A DNA stretch of 64,000 nucleotides, from the NCBI GenBank assembly GCA_030442055.1, contig JAUJEB010000006.1, positions 603,903 through 667,902 on the forward strand, in the 5' to 3' direction. The first letter of the stretch is position 1. Each line of letters begins with the position of its first letter. Positions 45,888 through 54,977 of the stretch are shown here, piece after piece. A program made the translations under genes and the position numbers. Below the pieces are notes generated by a model that saw nothing but the letters and a program-made list of their open reading frames with translations, was not told the DNA's origin and did not search any database. This DNA comes from Agaribacillus aureus (lineage in GTDB: Bacteria > Bacteroidota > Bacteroidia > Cytophagales > Cyclobacteriaceae).

Positions 45888-48800
45888 ATGAAAAATAAAT
45901 GTTTACTTATATTTCACAAGCTCATTATGTATTCATTTTATGGTTTTCTATTACAATTATTTTTTGTTGGCGCCATATTGGCAACGGAAAAAGGTTACGC
46001 CCAGAAGAGCGTAAAAGAAACCTATGTGAGTATTAATTTTGACCGCAACCATTTACAAACGGTTTTCAAAAAGATCGAATCACAGACGGATTTCAAGTTC
46101 TCGTATAATCACCGGGATATTGACAGACGTTTTCGATTTGATCATCATTATCAGGAGACTTCGGTACACCAGGTCTTATTGGATGTTTCAAGGGAAGCAA
46201 AGCTAAGCTTTGAACATGTCAATGGCCATATTGGTGTAAAGCTCATTAAAAATGCATGGGAATCAGGAGTGACTGAGATTGAGCTCAACAAGGAGATCTC
46301 GGGTAAAGTAACTGATGAGAATGGTGAGGTATTGCCAGGTGTCAATATAGTGGTCAAAGGCAGCACGATAGGCACAGTAACCGATGCAGATGGCAACTAT
46401 AAACTGTCAATTCCCGATGATGCCACCACACTGGTATTTACCTATGTGGGCTACTTAACCGAGGAAATAGAAATTGGTACACAAACCGTAATCAATATAA
46501 ACCTGAGCCCGGACATTTCCACTTTGTCGGAAATCGTAGTAGTAGGCTATGGCACCCAGAAGAAAGAAGCCGTGGTTGGTGCCATGACATCGGTGAAGCC
46601 ATCTGAACTTAAGATCCCCGCCAGCAATTTGACAACTGCCCTTGCCGGAAGAATATCGGGGGTAGTATCCTACCAAACCAGCGGCGAGCCCGGTGCCGAC
46701 AATGCCCAGTTTTTTGTTCGGGGGGTGGCCTCATTCAATAACCAAAATGGCCCTTTGATTTTAATTGACGGGGTGGAGTTGACTGTCGATGATCTCGCCC
46801 GGTTACAGCCTGATGACATTGAAAGCTTTTCCGTATTAAAAGATCCTACCACTACCGCTATCTATGGGGCAAGGGGAGCAAATGGTATTATATTGGTGAC
46901 AACCAAAACAGGCGAGGATGGACCGGCTGTAGTTAACCTGAGAGTTGAAAACTCCCTTAGTGAACCTGTTTCATTGATCGATTTGGCGGATCCTGTTACG
47001 CATATGCGCTTACAGAATGAGGCAAACAGAACCAGGGGTGATTTCTCAACATTTACCGAAGAACAAATTGCCGGAACTATCAGAGGAGGTAATCCCAATA
47101 TTTATCCGGCAACTGATTGGTATGAAGAACTGTTCAAAGACTTTGCCTCAACAACACGGGTCAACCTGAATGTAAGAGGCGGAGGCAAGAAAGTAAGGTA
47201 TTATGTGGCGGGTTCCTTCAATAAAGACAATGGACTGTTAAAAGTAGATAAGAGAAACAACTTCACAAACGGTATTAATTTGAGAAGATACCTATTGCGC
47301 TCCAACGTCAATATTGATTTACATGAGAATACCGAAATGATCGTTCGGCTGCATTCTACCATTGACGACTATCGCGGGCCGCTTCAGGGAGGTAATGCTA
47401 TTTACGCCACTGCTGTAAGAACCAGCCCTACACGATTCCCCGCAGTTTACGATCCGGATCCCACGCTTGCAGGAGTCCCTCATATTCCATTTGGCAATGG
47501 TCCTCCCCCCCGGGGCGAAGGTGGCCTTCAGATTGACGATGATGACCCTTTTCCTGTCTGGTTTAACCCATATGCTGAACTTCAAAGAGGATACAGAGAT
47601 ACCAGAAGGCAGCTTTCCCTGGTTCAACTGGAATTCAAACAGAACCTGGGTTCAATATTACCCGGCTTAAGCGCACGGTTTTTAGGTAACGCAAATACCA
47701 CTTCCTTTTTTGAGAACAGAAGGGGTTATGCACCTTTCTTCTATCGCCTTTCTACCTTTGACCCCTTTACCGAAGACTATCGGCTGATAAGGACAGCGCT
47801 GGGGTCAGGAGATGAGTCTTTAGAGCTTTTGGGTGGTCGACGTGAGAATAACTCAGTCCTTTATATGGAAGCTGCCGTTAACTATTATCAGACTTTTGCG
47901 CAAAAACATAATGTTACAGGGTTACTGGTATTTACAGCGCGGGAATTTCTGGATGGCAACGCCTCAACCGTGCAACTGTCTTTACCCAGCCGTAATTTAA
48001 CCATTGCCGGCAGATACAATTATGATTATGATAACCGGTATTTTGCGGAGTTTAACTTTGGGTATAACGGCTCGGAACGTTTTGCCCAAAATAACCGGTT
48101 TGGATTTTTCCCGTCCTTTGGTGTGGGTTGGTTAGTATCCAATGAACCCTTTTTCAAGGACTTTTCCGGTGCTATCAGCCGGTTAAAACTAAGAGCCTCC
48201 TTCGGCTGGGTTGGTAACGACAGGATCGGTGATACCAGGGCAGACCGGTTCTTTTATCTGTCAGAGGTAGATCTAAGCAGTGGGGCCAATGGGGCCACCT
48301 TTGGTAGGGAGCTGAATGAATTTATTCCCGGTGTAACCATCAATAGATATGCCAACCCACTAGTCACATGGGAAGAAGCCCAAAAAGCAAACCTTGGATT
48401 GGAACTTAATTTGATGGATGATGCCATACAATTCAGGGTAGATGCTTTTCATGAGAAAAGAAGCAGCATTTTACAGAATCGCGCAGATATACCGTCCACT
48501 TTGGGGCTTCAGGCGCCTCTGCAAACTAACGTAGGAGAGGTGACAGCCAAAGGTATTGATGCATCCCTTGATATTAACCATTATTTTAACAATGACTTTT
48601 GGGTTACAGGAAGAGCAACTTACACTTTTGCAGACAACGAATTTTCAGTATTCGAAGAGCCTGACTTTTCAGCCATTGGCGCTCCCTGGAGATCTAATAT
48701 TGGTAATAATGTAAATGTTCAGCAAGGCTTTATTGCTGAAAGACTGTTTGTAGATGACGAGGAGGCAATGAACTCCCCTATCCAATTTGGAACACCGGGA

Positions 48801-49454
48801 GAAGACTACGGAGGAGGAGATATAAAATATAAAGATCTGAACGGAGATGGTGTCATTACAAGTTTAGACCTGGCGCCCATTGGGAAACCTACTATTCCCA
48901 AAGTAACTTATGGTTTTGGCCTTTCTGCCGGTTATAAACGCTTCGATGTCAATATATTTTTCCAGGGATTGGCAGAGGTGTCTTTCTTTATTAATCCCGT
49001 CTCCACCGGACCGTTTATCACCAGCTTTCTGGATGAGGACGACGCCGGTATCAACCTTGTTAGAGATGCTAACGGCAATGGTTTTGGCAATGGATTCTTA
49101 AGTGAGAATGGCTTGCTACAGGCCTATGCGGATAGTCATTGGTCGGAGGAAAACAGAGATGTGCATGCTTTATGGCCAAGACTTTCTACCACTGTGATTG
49201 ATAACAATGTACAAAGAAGTACCTGGTGGTTGAGAAATGGCGCTTTTATGCGGTTGAAACAAGTAGAAATAGGATACAATCTCTTAAAAAATCTGGATAG
49301 CAAACTTGGCTTAAAGACGCTGAGGATATATGCCTCAGGAACTAACCTTGCGGTTTGGAGTAAGTTCAAACAATGGGATCCCGAGCTGGGAAGTAATGGG
49401 TTAAACTATCCATTGCAACGCGTCATTAACTTAGGTATTCAAGCTGGGTTTTAA
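45888..49454 (+). CDS. SusC-type TonB-dependent receptor with STN signalling domain (locus D)
   Basis: About 1188 residues from ATG 45888 (the frame is open to 45756, inside a hairpin). Signal peptide to about residue 39, then an STN domain (TYVSINFDRNHLQTVFKKIE, FKFSYNHRDI), a carboxypeptidase-regulatory-like domain (GVNIVVKGSTIGTVTDADG), the SEIVVVGYGTQKKEAVVGA junction, a plug with TTAIYGARGANGIILVTT, and the barrel ending NLGIQAGF. It should import and sense a ligand through the FecR and sigma factor upstream. SusD begins 13 bases after the stop. Confidence 0.96.
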   Translation: MKNKCLLIFHKLIMYSFYGFLLQLFFVGAILATEKGYAQKSVKETYVSINFDRNHLQTVFKKIESQTDFKFSYNHRDIDRRFRFDHHYQETSVHQVLLDVSREAKLSFEHVNGHIGVKLIKNAWESGVTEIELNKEISGKVTDENGEVLPGVNIVVKGSTIGTVTDADGNYKLSIPDDATTLVFTYVGYLTEEIEIGTQTVININLSPDISTLSEIVVVGYGTQKKEAVVGAMTSVKPSELKIPASNLTTALAGRISGVVSYQTSGEPGADNAQFFVRGVASFNNQNGPLILIDGVELTVDDLARLQPDDIESFSVLKDPTTTAIYGARGANGIILVTTKTGEDGPAVVNLRVENSLSEPVSLIDLADPVTHMRLQNEANRTRGDFSTFTEEQIAGTIRGGNPNIYPATDWYEELFKDFASTTRVNLNVRGGGKKVRYYVAGSFNKDNGLLKVDKRNNFTNGINLRRYLLRSNVNIDLHENTEMIVRLHSTIDDYRGPLQGGNAIYATAVRTSPTRFPAVYDPDPTLAGVPHIPFGNGPPPRGEGGLQIDDDDPFPVWFNPYAELQRGYRDTRRQLSLVQLEFKQNLGSILPGLSARFLGNANTTSFFENRRGYAPFFYRLSTFDPFTEDYRLIRTALGSGDESLELLGGRRENNSVLYMEAAVNYYQTFAQKHNVTGLLVFTAREFLDGNASTVQLSLPSRNLTIAGRYNYDYDNRYFAEFNFGYNGSERFAQNNRFGFFPSFGVGWLVSNEPFFKDFSGAISRLKLRASFGWVGNDRIGDTRADRFFYLSEVDLSSGANGATFGRELNEFIPGVTINRYANPLVTWEEAQKANLGLELNLMDDAIQFRVDAFHEKRSSILQNRADIPSTLGLQAPLQTNVGEVTAKGIDASLDINHYFNNDFWVTGRATYTFADNEFSVFEEPDFSAIGAPWRSNIGNNVNVQQGFIAERLFVDDEEAMNSPIQFGTPGEDYGGGDIKYKDLNGDGVITSLDLAPIGKPTIPKVTYGFGLSAGYKRFDVNIFFQGLAEVSFFINPVSTGPFITSFLDEDDAGINLVRDANGNGFGNGFLSENGLLQAYADSHWSEENRDVHALWPRLSTTVIDNNVQRSTWWLRNGAFMRLKQVEIGYNLLKNLDSKLGLKTLRIYASGTNLAVWSKFKQWDPELGSNGLNYPLQRVINLGIQAGF

Positions 49455-49467
49455 ATAACTGAAGACT

Positions 49468-51372
49468 ATGAAAACAAGATTTATAAAATACATTGCCACC
49501 CTTACATTGATCCTTGCGGGATCATCTTGCAATGACTTTATTGATGTAGTACCCGACAACCTGGCGGTGATAGAAGATGCTTTTGAAACCCGGGATAGTG
49601 CTGAGCGATTTTTGGCCACATTGTATGGTTACCTGCCGCCCTTCTCTACCATATCTAATCCGGCACTGGCAGCTGGTGATGAAATAGCGGTTAATGATAA
49701 TGTATCCAGGAATTGGGCTGCCCGTATTATTGCCAGGGGAGGTCAGTCGGTTGTTAATCCAAGATTAGGATACTGGGGTAACTCCGGCACGGTTTCAAAC
49801 ATGTTTATAGCCCTGCGTGATTGTAACATTTTTATTGATAACATCGACAAACCCTTTGATCTGGAGGATTTTGAGAGAACGAGATGGATCGCGGAGGCCA
49901 AATTTTTAAAGGCGTATTATCATTTTTATTTGATGCGTATGTACGGCCCCATTCCTATTGTACGGGAGAATATCGAGGTAAGCAGTGGCATTGATGCGGT
50001 GAGAGTAAGCAGGGATCCTGTTGACGAGGTAGCAGATTATATTGTAGAATTGCTTGATGAGGCTATTCCTGATTTGCCTAGTGTCATTGAAAACAGGGGA
50101 CTGGAGCTGGGAAGAGTTACGGCTCCCATTGCCGCGGCAATTAAAGCCCGAACGTTAATAACCGTTGCCAGCCCTTTGTTTAACGGCAACCAGGACTATA
50201 ACCTGTTTACCGATAAAGATGGGAGGCAGCTGATTAGCTCCACATTCGATGATGCAAAGTGGGCACGGGCGGCAGAGGCATGCAAAGAGGCTATCGATTT
50301 GGCGCATGAAGCAGGGCATGTACTATATGAATTTAACGAAGCGCGCCCCGATTGGTCTGACACTACCGTCACCAAATTGAGTATTAGGGGAAGCACTACC
50401 GAAAGATGGAACGAAGAAGTGATTTGGGGCGAATCCTCAAGTGTGATAGGCGGTCAGCTGCAAAGCTGGGCCCAGGCCAAAATAGCCCCAGGACTTACGG
50501 CAGAAAACCGCGAAAGTACACAGTCTTGGTGGTCACCTCCCTTGCGTATTGCTGAAATGTTTTATACGGAAAATGGGGTGCCGATTGATGAAGATGTCAA
50601 TTATGACTTTGACGACCGCTTCAATGTAGCTACCGCTGATGATGCCCACCAGCACTACGTAAGGCCTGGTTTTCAGACTGCTATCTTAAATTTAAACAGA
50701 GAGCCTCGTTTTTATGCGTCTTTGGGTTTTGATGGTGGGATATGGTTTGGCCATGGGCAAAACAGCGATGATAACGCATTTATTGTCGAAGGAAAAAAAG
50801 GAGAGCGGGCTGGCAGACAGGATGCAAACAGATGGTCATTAAGTGGATACTGGGCTAAAAAGCTGGTTTATTACGAAAATGTTCAGCTTACGTCAGGATC
50901 CGGTTATACCTCAAGATCATACCCTTTTCCGACTGTGCGTTTGGCTGATCTGTATTTATTATATGCGGAAGCACTGAACGAATCCGATAGGATAAATGAA
51001 GCGTATGAATGGATCGACAGAGTGCGTGCCCGTGCCGGCTTAAATGGTGTGGTGCAGTCCTGGGCCAATGCTTCCAGCAATCCTGATAAACCTGCTAATA
51101 AAGATGGCTTGCGAGACATTATTCAGGATGAACGTATGATCGAGCTGGTTTTTGAAGGCCATCGGTTCTGGGATCTGAGAAGATGGAAACGGGCTTCGGA
51201 ATTTTTGAACAGCGATATACGCGCCTGGAATATAGAGGGAGAAACTACTGATGACTACTATAAGGTAATATCAGTAGGAACCTACAACTTTTTAAACCGG
51301 GACTATCTGTGGCCTATTGCGGAAAGTGATATCATAGCCAATAGCAATTTAGTTCAAAACCCCGGATGGTAG
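49468..51372 (+). CDS. SusD/RagB-type glycan-binding lipoprotein (locus D)
   Basis: A 634-residue surface lipoprotein with lipobox GSSC (Cys21). Typical RagB/SusD parts: RWIAEAKFLKAYYHFYLMRMYGPIPIV, the TAPIAAAIKARTLITVASPLFNG segment, and at the end WIDRVRARAGLNGV, RDIIQDERMIELVFEGHRFWDLRRWKR and NSNLVQNPGW. It is tightly linked with SusC (13 bases) and with the next surface protein (16 bases), so the four outer-membrane genes of locus D form one operon. Confidence 0.95.
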   Translation: MKTRFIKYIATLTLILAGSSCNDFIDVVPDNLAVIEDAFETRDSAERFLATLYGYLPPFSTISNPALAAGDEIAVNDNVSRNWAARIIARGGQSVVNPRLGYWGNSGTVSNMFIALRDCNIFIDNIDKPFDLEDFERTRWIAEAKFLKAYYHFYLMRMYGPIPIVRENIEVSSGIDAVRVSRDPVDEVADYIVELLDEAIPDLPSVIENRGLELGRVTAPIAAAIKARTLITVASPLFNGNQDYNLFTDKDGRQLISSTFDDAKWARAAEACKEAIDLAHEAGHVLYEFNEARPDWSDTTVTKLSIRGSTTERWNEEVIWGESSSVIGGQLQSWAQAKIAPGLTAENRESTQSWWSPPLRIAEMFYTENGVPIDEDVNYDFDDRFNVATADDAHQHYVRPGFQTAILNLNREPRFYASLGFDGGIWFGHGQNSDDNAFIVEGKKGERAGRQDANRWSLSGYWAKKLVYYENVQLTSGSGYTSRSYPFPTVRLADLYLLYAEALNESDRINEAYEWIDRVRARAGLNGVVQSWANASSNPDKPANKDGLRDIIQDERMIELVFEGHRFWDLRRWKRASEFLNSDIRAWNIEGETTDDYYKVISVGTYNFLNRDYLWPIAESDIIANSNLVQNPGW

Positions 51373-51388
51373 TTTTAATCTTATCAAC

Positions 51389-52618
51389 ATGAACATTATG
51401 AGAAATAATATATTACTTACCTTTCTGATCGGCTTAATTTTTATTGCCGGTCTGCTTTCCTGTGAGGAAGAAGATGAAAGAGGGCTATTAACACCTGATG
51501 CTAACCCACCGGGTGTAGTTTCTGAAGTAGTGGTTACGAATTTACCGGGCGGCGCAAAAATTGAATATAAACTTCCCGGTGATGAAGATGCACTGCTGGT
51601 AGAAGCCAGTTATAAACTGGGTAATGGCGAGTTGGTGACAGCAAAATCTTCTATATTCAAAAACTTTGTTATCATCGAGGGTTTAAGAAAAGTTGAGTCA
51701 CAGGAGGTGACGTTGGTAGTTGTGGACAGGAGTAATAATCGTTCAGCACCGGTTACTGCCTCCATAAGCCCAGAAACTGCGCCTATTGATAAGCTTTTTG
51801 GCACTTTTGAGTTGGTCCCCGATTTTGGTGGTGTACGCATTAATTATAAAAATGAGGATGAAATCAGAGCAGAATTGCTTTTATATGCCGCGGATGAAAC
51901 GGGCAGGTTGATTTATAGTCAATCTGCATTTATCAGTACCAATAACCTGTCGCACCATACCTTTAGAGGGTTTCCACCCGAAAGTGCCAAGTTTGGTATT
52001 TCGGCCATTGACCGGTGGGATAATGCTACCGGGATCCTGGAAACAGAAATATTGCCGCTGGAGGAGATTTTGCTTAGCATTGAAGATTTTAATGATATTT
52101 TCCTGGATGGTGATGAGCCGGATGCCTTTGGTTGGGTAAAATCAAATATGTGGAATGGATCTATTGGCGGTGCCGGGTTTCATACGGCCCAGGGCCAACC
52201 CGGAGCCATTATTCCTCCTTACACGGAAGGTTTCCATATGTTTACCGTGGATATTGGCGTCAAAGCCAAGCTTAGCAGGTTCAAGTTTTGGCAAAGGCAA
52301 GGTAACTGGATCTTCACGCATGGTAACCCGAGACATTTTGAAGTATGGGGCATCGATGAAATACCCGCGGACAATGGTGCGTCTTTTGACGGCTGGACAA
52401 GGTTGGTTGAAAACGGTGAAGTTATCAAACCATCCGGGGGAGCACTTGGTAATAATAGCGCTGAAGATATTGCCCAGGCCGCGGAGGGAGAAGAGTTTGA
52501 ATTTCCCATTGAGTCACCACCGGTCAGGTATATCCGTTTTGTCAACCTTGAAAGTTGGTCTACCGGTAAATTTGTGCATGTTATGGAATTGAACTTTTGG
52601 GGACAATTGGCCGAATAG
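51389..52618 (+). CDS. DUF4959/DUF5126/DUF5000-type surface glycan-binding lipoprotein
   Basis: A 409-residue lipoprotein (lipobox LLSC; ATG 51389 or 51398). The N-terminal Ig-like region with PGVVSEVVVTNLPGGAKIEYKLPGDEDALLVEASY matches DUF4959, the middle GVRINYKNEDEIRAELLLYAADE resembles DUF5126, and the C-terminal jelly roll (WNGSIGGAGFHTAQGQPG, FTVDIGVKAKLSRFKFWQRQG, RHFEVWGIDE, VRYIRFVNLESW) matches DUF5000, an F5/8-type-C-like carbohydrate-binding domain. Such proteins sit beside SusD and help hold the glycan at the cell surface. Confidence 0.82.
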   Translation: MNIMRNNILLTFLIGLIFIAGLLSCEEEDERGLLTPDANPPGVVSEVVVTNLPGGAKIEYKLPGDEDALLVEASYKLGNGELVTAKSSIFKNFVIIEGLRKVESQEVTLVVVDRSNNRSAPVTASISPETAPIDKLFGTFELVPDFGGVRINYKNEDEIRAELLLYAADETGRLIYSQSAFISTNNLSHHTFRGFPPESAKFGISAIDRWDNATGILETEILPLEEILLSIEDFNDIFLDGDEPDAFGWVKSNMWNGSIGGAGFHTAQGQPGAIIPPYTEGFHMFTVDIGVKAKLSRFKFWQRQGNWIFTHGNPRHFEVWGIDEIPADNGASFDGWTRLVENGEVIKPSGGALGNNSAEDIAQAAEGEEFEFPIESPPVRYIRFVNLESWSTGKFVHVMELNFWGQLAE

Positions 52619-52647
52619 CTTCTTCAAGCTTATCGACAAGTTTCTGA

Positions 52648-53880
52648 ATGATTCAAAAAATTGTAATTATGAAAATTATGAGAAAATTAATCAATAAAAA
52701 ATGGATGCATTTTATCGTGTTTTCCATCATAATAGTGGCCTGCGAAACAACGGAAGAAACCTTTGAGGAATTCACCAAAAACGGAGAAACCATCTATATA
52801 GGGGCCGCAGATACAGTCATCGTCGCACCCGGTTTTGAAAAGTTACGTTTTCAGGTAGCAATAAATGCAGATCCAAAAATCAGCAAAGGGTTGTTGGAAA
52901 ACAATGATGGTTCAGTTTCCCATGAGTTTGATGTGGTAAGAACAAGGAACGGCAGGGATACAATTACGTTTGATCTTAACCTGGATGAAGGCGAATATAC
53001 TTTCGATCTTTATTTGATGGATAGCGATGGTAATCAGTCTGTCCGGCGTGAAGTGCCGGCAACGGTTTTTGGTGAAAAATACCAGGCTACGCTTCTCAAT
53101 AGAGGAATTTCTGGCGTAGACGCATTTGCCGGCAATGCCATTGTCCGCTGGTCCGATGCTGCCCCCGGAACTATTGCCACTACACTTACCTATGAAGATG
53201 GCACCGGGGTTATGCAAACAGTTAATGTACAAAACGAAGATGCCGAAACCACCATCGATAGTTACAAATTAGGAGGGAAAATTATGGTATCCAGCACTTA
53301 CAGACCTTTAGAAAATGCGATCGAGGTATTTAGTGCAGTACCTTCCGAACTCACATTTCCCCTCCAGTTTTTATTGGATAAATCTATTATCATTCCTTTG
53401 ATATTACAGGATGACGCATCTGAGGGGTGCCATGGATCCACGTACGCCAGATTACTGGACGGTTCAACCGGCGCGTTTTGGCACAGTTGTGATATTCCCA
53501 GCGATCAGTATCCGTGGGTAATGAGCTTTGATATGGGGGTAGCGGCTAATCTTAGCGGTTTCAGACTGGACGAAAGATCGGCATGCTGTGGAGGCAGGAG
53601 CCCGGCAGCCTATCAGATCTGGGGAACCAATGATCTTGCCGGAGCGATCACAGCAGATATTGACGCCGGTACAATTGCAGATTGGGAAGCCGATGCGATA
53701 GCTAAAGGTTGGGTTAAATTACTGGATGTTACTGACAATGATCAGGCTACCTTCGTGGTAGACGTCCCTGAAAACCCTACTAAATTCAGATACCTCAGAA
53801 TAGTTGGTATATCCTCCATTGATGGGGATTTGACCGCCAACTTCGATGAATTTACTTTTTGGGCCACTGACGTGGAATAA
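52648..53880 (+). CDS. DUF4998 protein with C-terminal discoidin-like domain
   Basis: A 410-residue lipoprotein (leader ending IIVAC). ATG codons at 52648, 52669 and 52678 are possible; the last two give shorter, more usual leaders. The N-terminal half (TIYIGAADTVIVAPGFEKLRF, LDEGEYTFDLYLMDSDGN) fits DUF4998. The C-terminal half has the same layout as the previous protein (GSTGAFWHSC, VMSFDMGVAANLSGFRLDERS, YQIWGTNDLAG, FRYLRIVGIS), an F5/8-C-like carbohydrate-binding fold. It also has a GCHGST/HSCD/ACCGG cysteine group absent from its neighbour. It is the last gene of locus D; a terminator follows. Confidence 0.82.
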   Translation: MIQKIVIMKIMRKLINKKWMHFIVFSIIIVACETTEETFEEFTKNGETIYIGAADTVIVAPGFEKLRFQVAINADPKISKGLLENNDGSVSHEFDVVRTRNGRDTITFDLNLDEGEYTFDLYLMDSDGNQSVRREVPATVFGEKYQATLLNRGISGVDAFAGNAIVRWSDAAPGTIATTLTYEDGTGVMQTVNVQNEDAETTIDSYKLGGKIMVSSTYRPLENAIEVFSAVPSELTFPLQFLLDKSIIIPLILQDDASEGCHGSTYARLLDGSTGAFWHSCDIPSDQYPWVMSFDMGVAANLSGFRLDERSACCGGRSPAAYQIWGTNDLAGAITADIDAGTIADWEADAIAKGWVKLLDVTDNDQATFVVDVPENPTKFRYLRIVGISSIDGDLTANFDEFTFWATDVE

Positions 53881-53901
53881 GAAGTCATTTTTTAGTGTAA
53901 A

Positions 53902-53936
53902 AGAAGCCGTCTCGAAAGTTGTTTTGAGCGGCTTCT
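53902..53936 (+). terminator. Terminator of locus D
   Basis: AGAAGCCG(t)CTC and GAGCGGCTTCT form a stem of 11 pairs with one bulged T, followed by TGCTTCTTC. It lies 20 bases after the last stop codon of the operon. Confidence 0.75.
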
Positions 53937-54068
53937 TGCTTCTTCATGCGAGGTCAAAGAGGATTTTGAGGATTGATTTTCGGGGATAAACGGGAAATCA
54001 ACATTACCATAAAACACTAATGAGAACCATAGGGCGGTATTCGCTGTCCTAATGTTCTGATAGTAGTT

Positions 54069-54812
54069 TTATTCAAATGCCGATAAGTTGATGTTTTTAA
54101 GGTGTCCGTCGATTTTCTCTCCCTCAATATTGACGCCTTTCACGTAATCTTTTTCAAAATAACCGGTTGTATTTTTATCCGAAAGCAGGTTTTTAATTGT
54201 TTTGGACCTTTGATCCAGCCATTTTGAATATTTTAAGGCTAATTCCTTGTTTTTTGCTATGGGCATCTTTGCACAGCTATAATTACTTAATGCAGCTATT
54301 TCATAAGGTAAAATCTGACAGATGGGAAAATTGGCCGGAAAGTGAATGGTAGTGTCAGGGCTGACAACCTTCCAGTTCATGGTGAATGTCGATTCTAATC
54401 CCCATGACTCCACAAATCCTTCCAAAGGGTGGACGCCCGTCAGCCACTGGTTGGAAGGGCCGCGTACGATTAAGCCTATCCCGGAATCCGTTCGGAATAT
54501 CCATGGTAGTTTAAAGGAAATAATGCCCTGACCAAAGTGGGAGGCGACAAAATAGGCTACATCCTGATGATCCGGATCAAAACTGAATTTAATGGCGTTC
54601 TGACTGGCGTGGCCATTCCAGGTTAAACTGAAGGCGAAGGAAGCTTTGATTACCCACCCAAGTTGGTTGGCAACTACCAGTGGCAGGCAATTATAGGCAA
54701 ATTTTCCGGAGGATTGATCCATCCAGTTTCTGGTTTTCTTAGCTGGTTCGATGTTGAACAACTTGTCACCTTTGTCATTTATAACGTAAGCAGTAATATT
54801 CATTTCCGACAA
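54069..54812 (-). CDS. DUF6065 family protein
   Basis: A 247-residue cytoplasmic protein recognised as DUF6065 from WMDQSSGKFAYNCLPLVVANQLGW, the AFSLTWNG segment, SHFGQGIISFKLPWIFRTDSG, LIVRGPSNQW, PLEGFVESWGLESTFTMNWK and FPICQILPY. Start at MSEM (54812) or the next Met three codons on. Members occur with diverse biosynthetic genes; no function is established to my knowledge. It is on the opposite strand to locus D, facing its terminator. Confidence 0.82.
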   Translation of the reverse strand: MSEMNITAYVINDKGDKLFNIEPAKKTRNWMDQSSGKFAYNCLPLVVANQLGWVIKASFAFSLTWNGHASQNAIKFSFDPDHQDVAYFVASHFGQGIISFKLPWIFRTDSGIGLIVRGPSNQWLTGVHPLEGFVESWGLESTFTMNWKVVSPDTTIHFPANFPICQILPYEIAALSNYSCAKMPIAKNKELALKYSKWLDQRSKTIKNLLSDKNTTGYFEKDYVKGVNIEGEKIDGHLKNINLSAFE

Positions 54813-54977
54813 CGTGAAGATTTATAATCTAAAGTAGCCAATATTTAGTTTACAAACTATGTTAAAATTGTCAAAATTTCTCGCTGATGCCTTAGTTATT
54901 AGCCATCTATATGACCAATTTGAGAGATGTAAGTGAAACCTATAATAAAGGCTTTGAAGTGAAAATTTGGACCGAAT

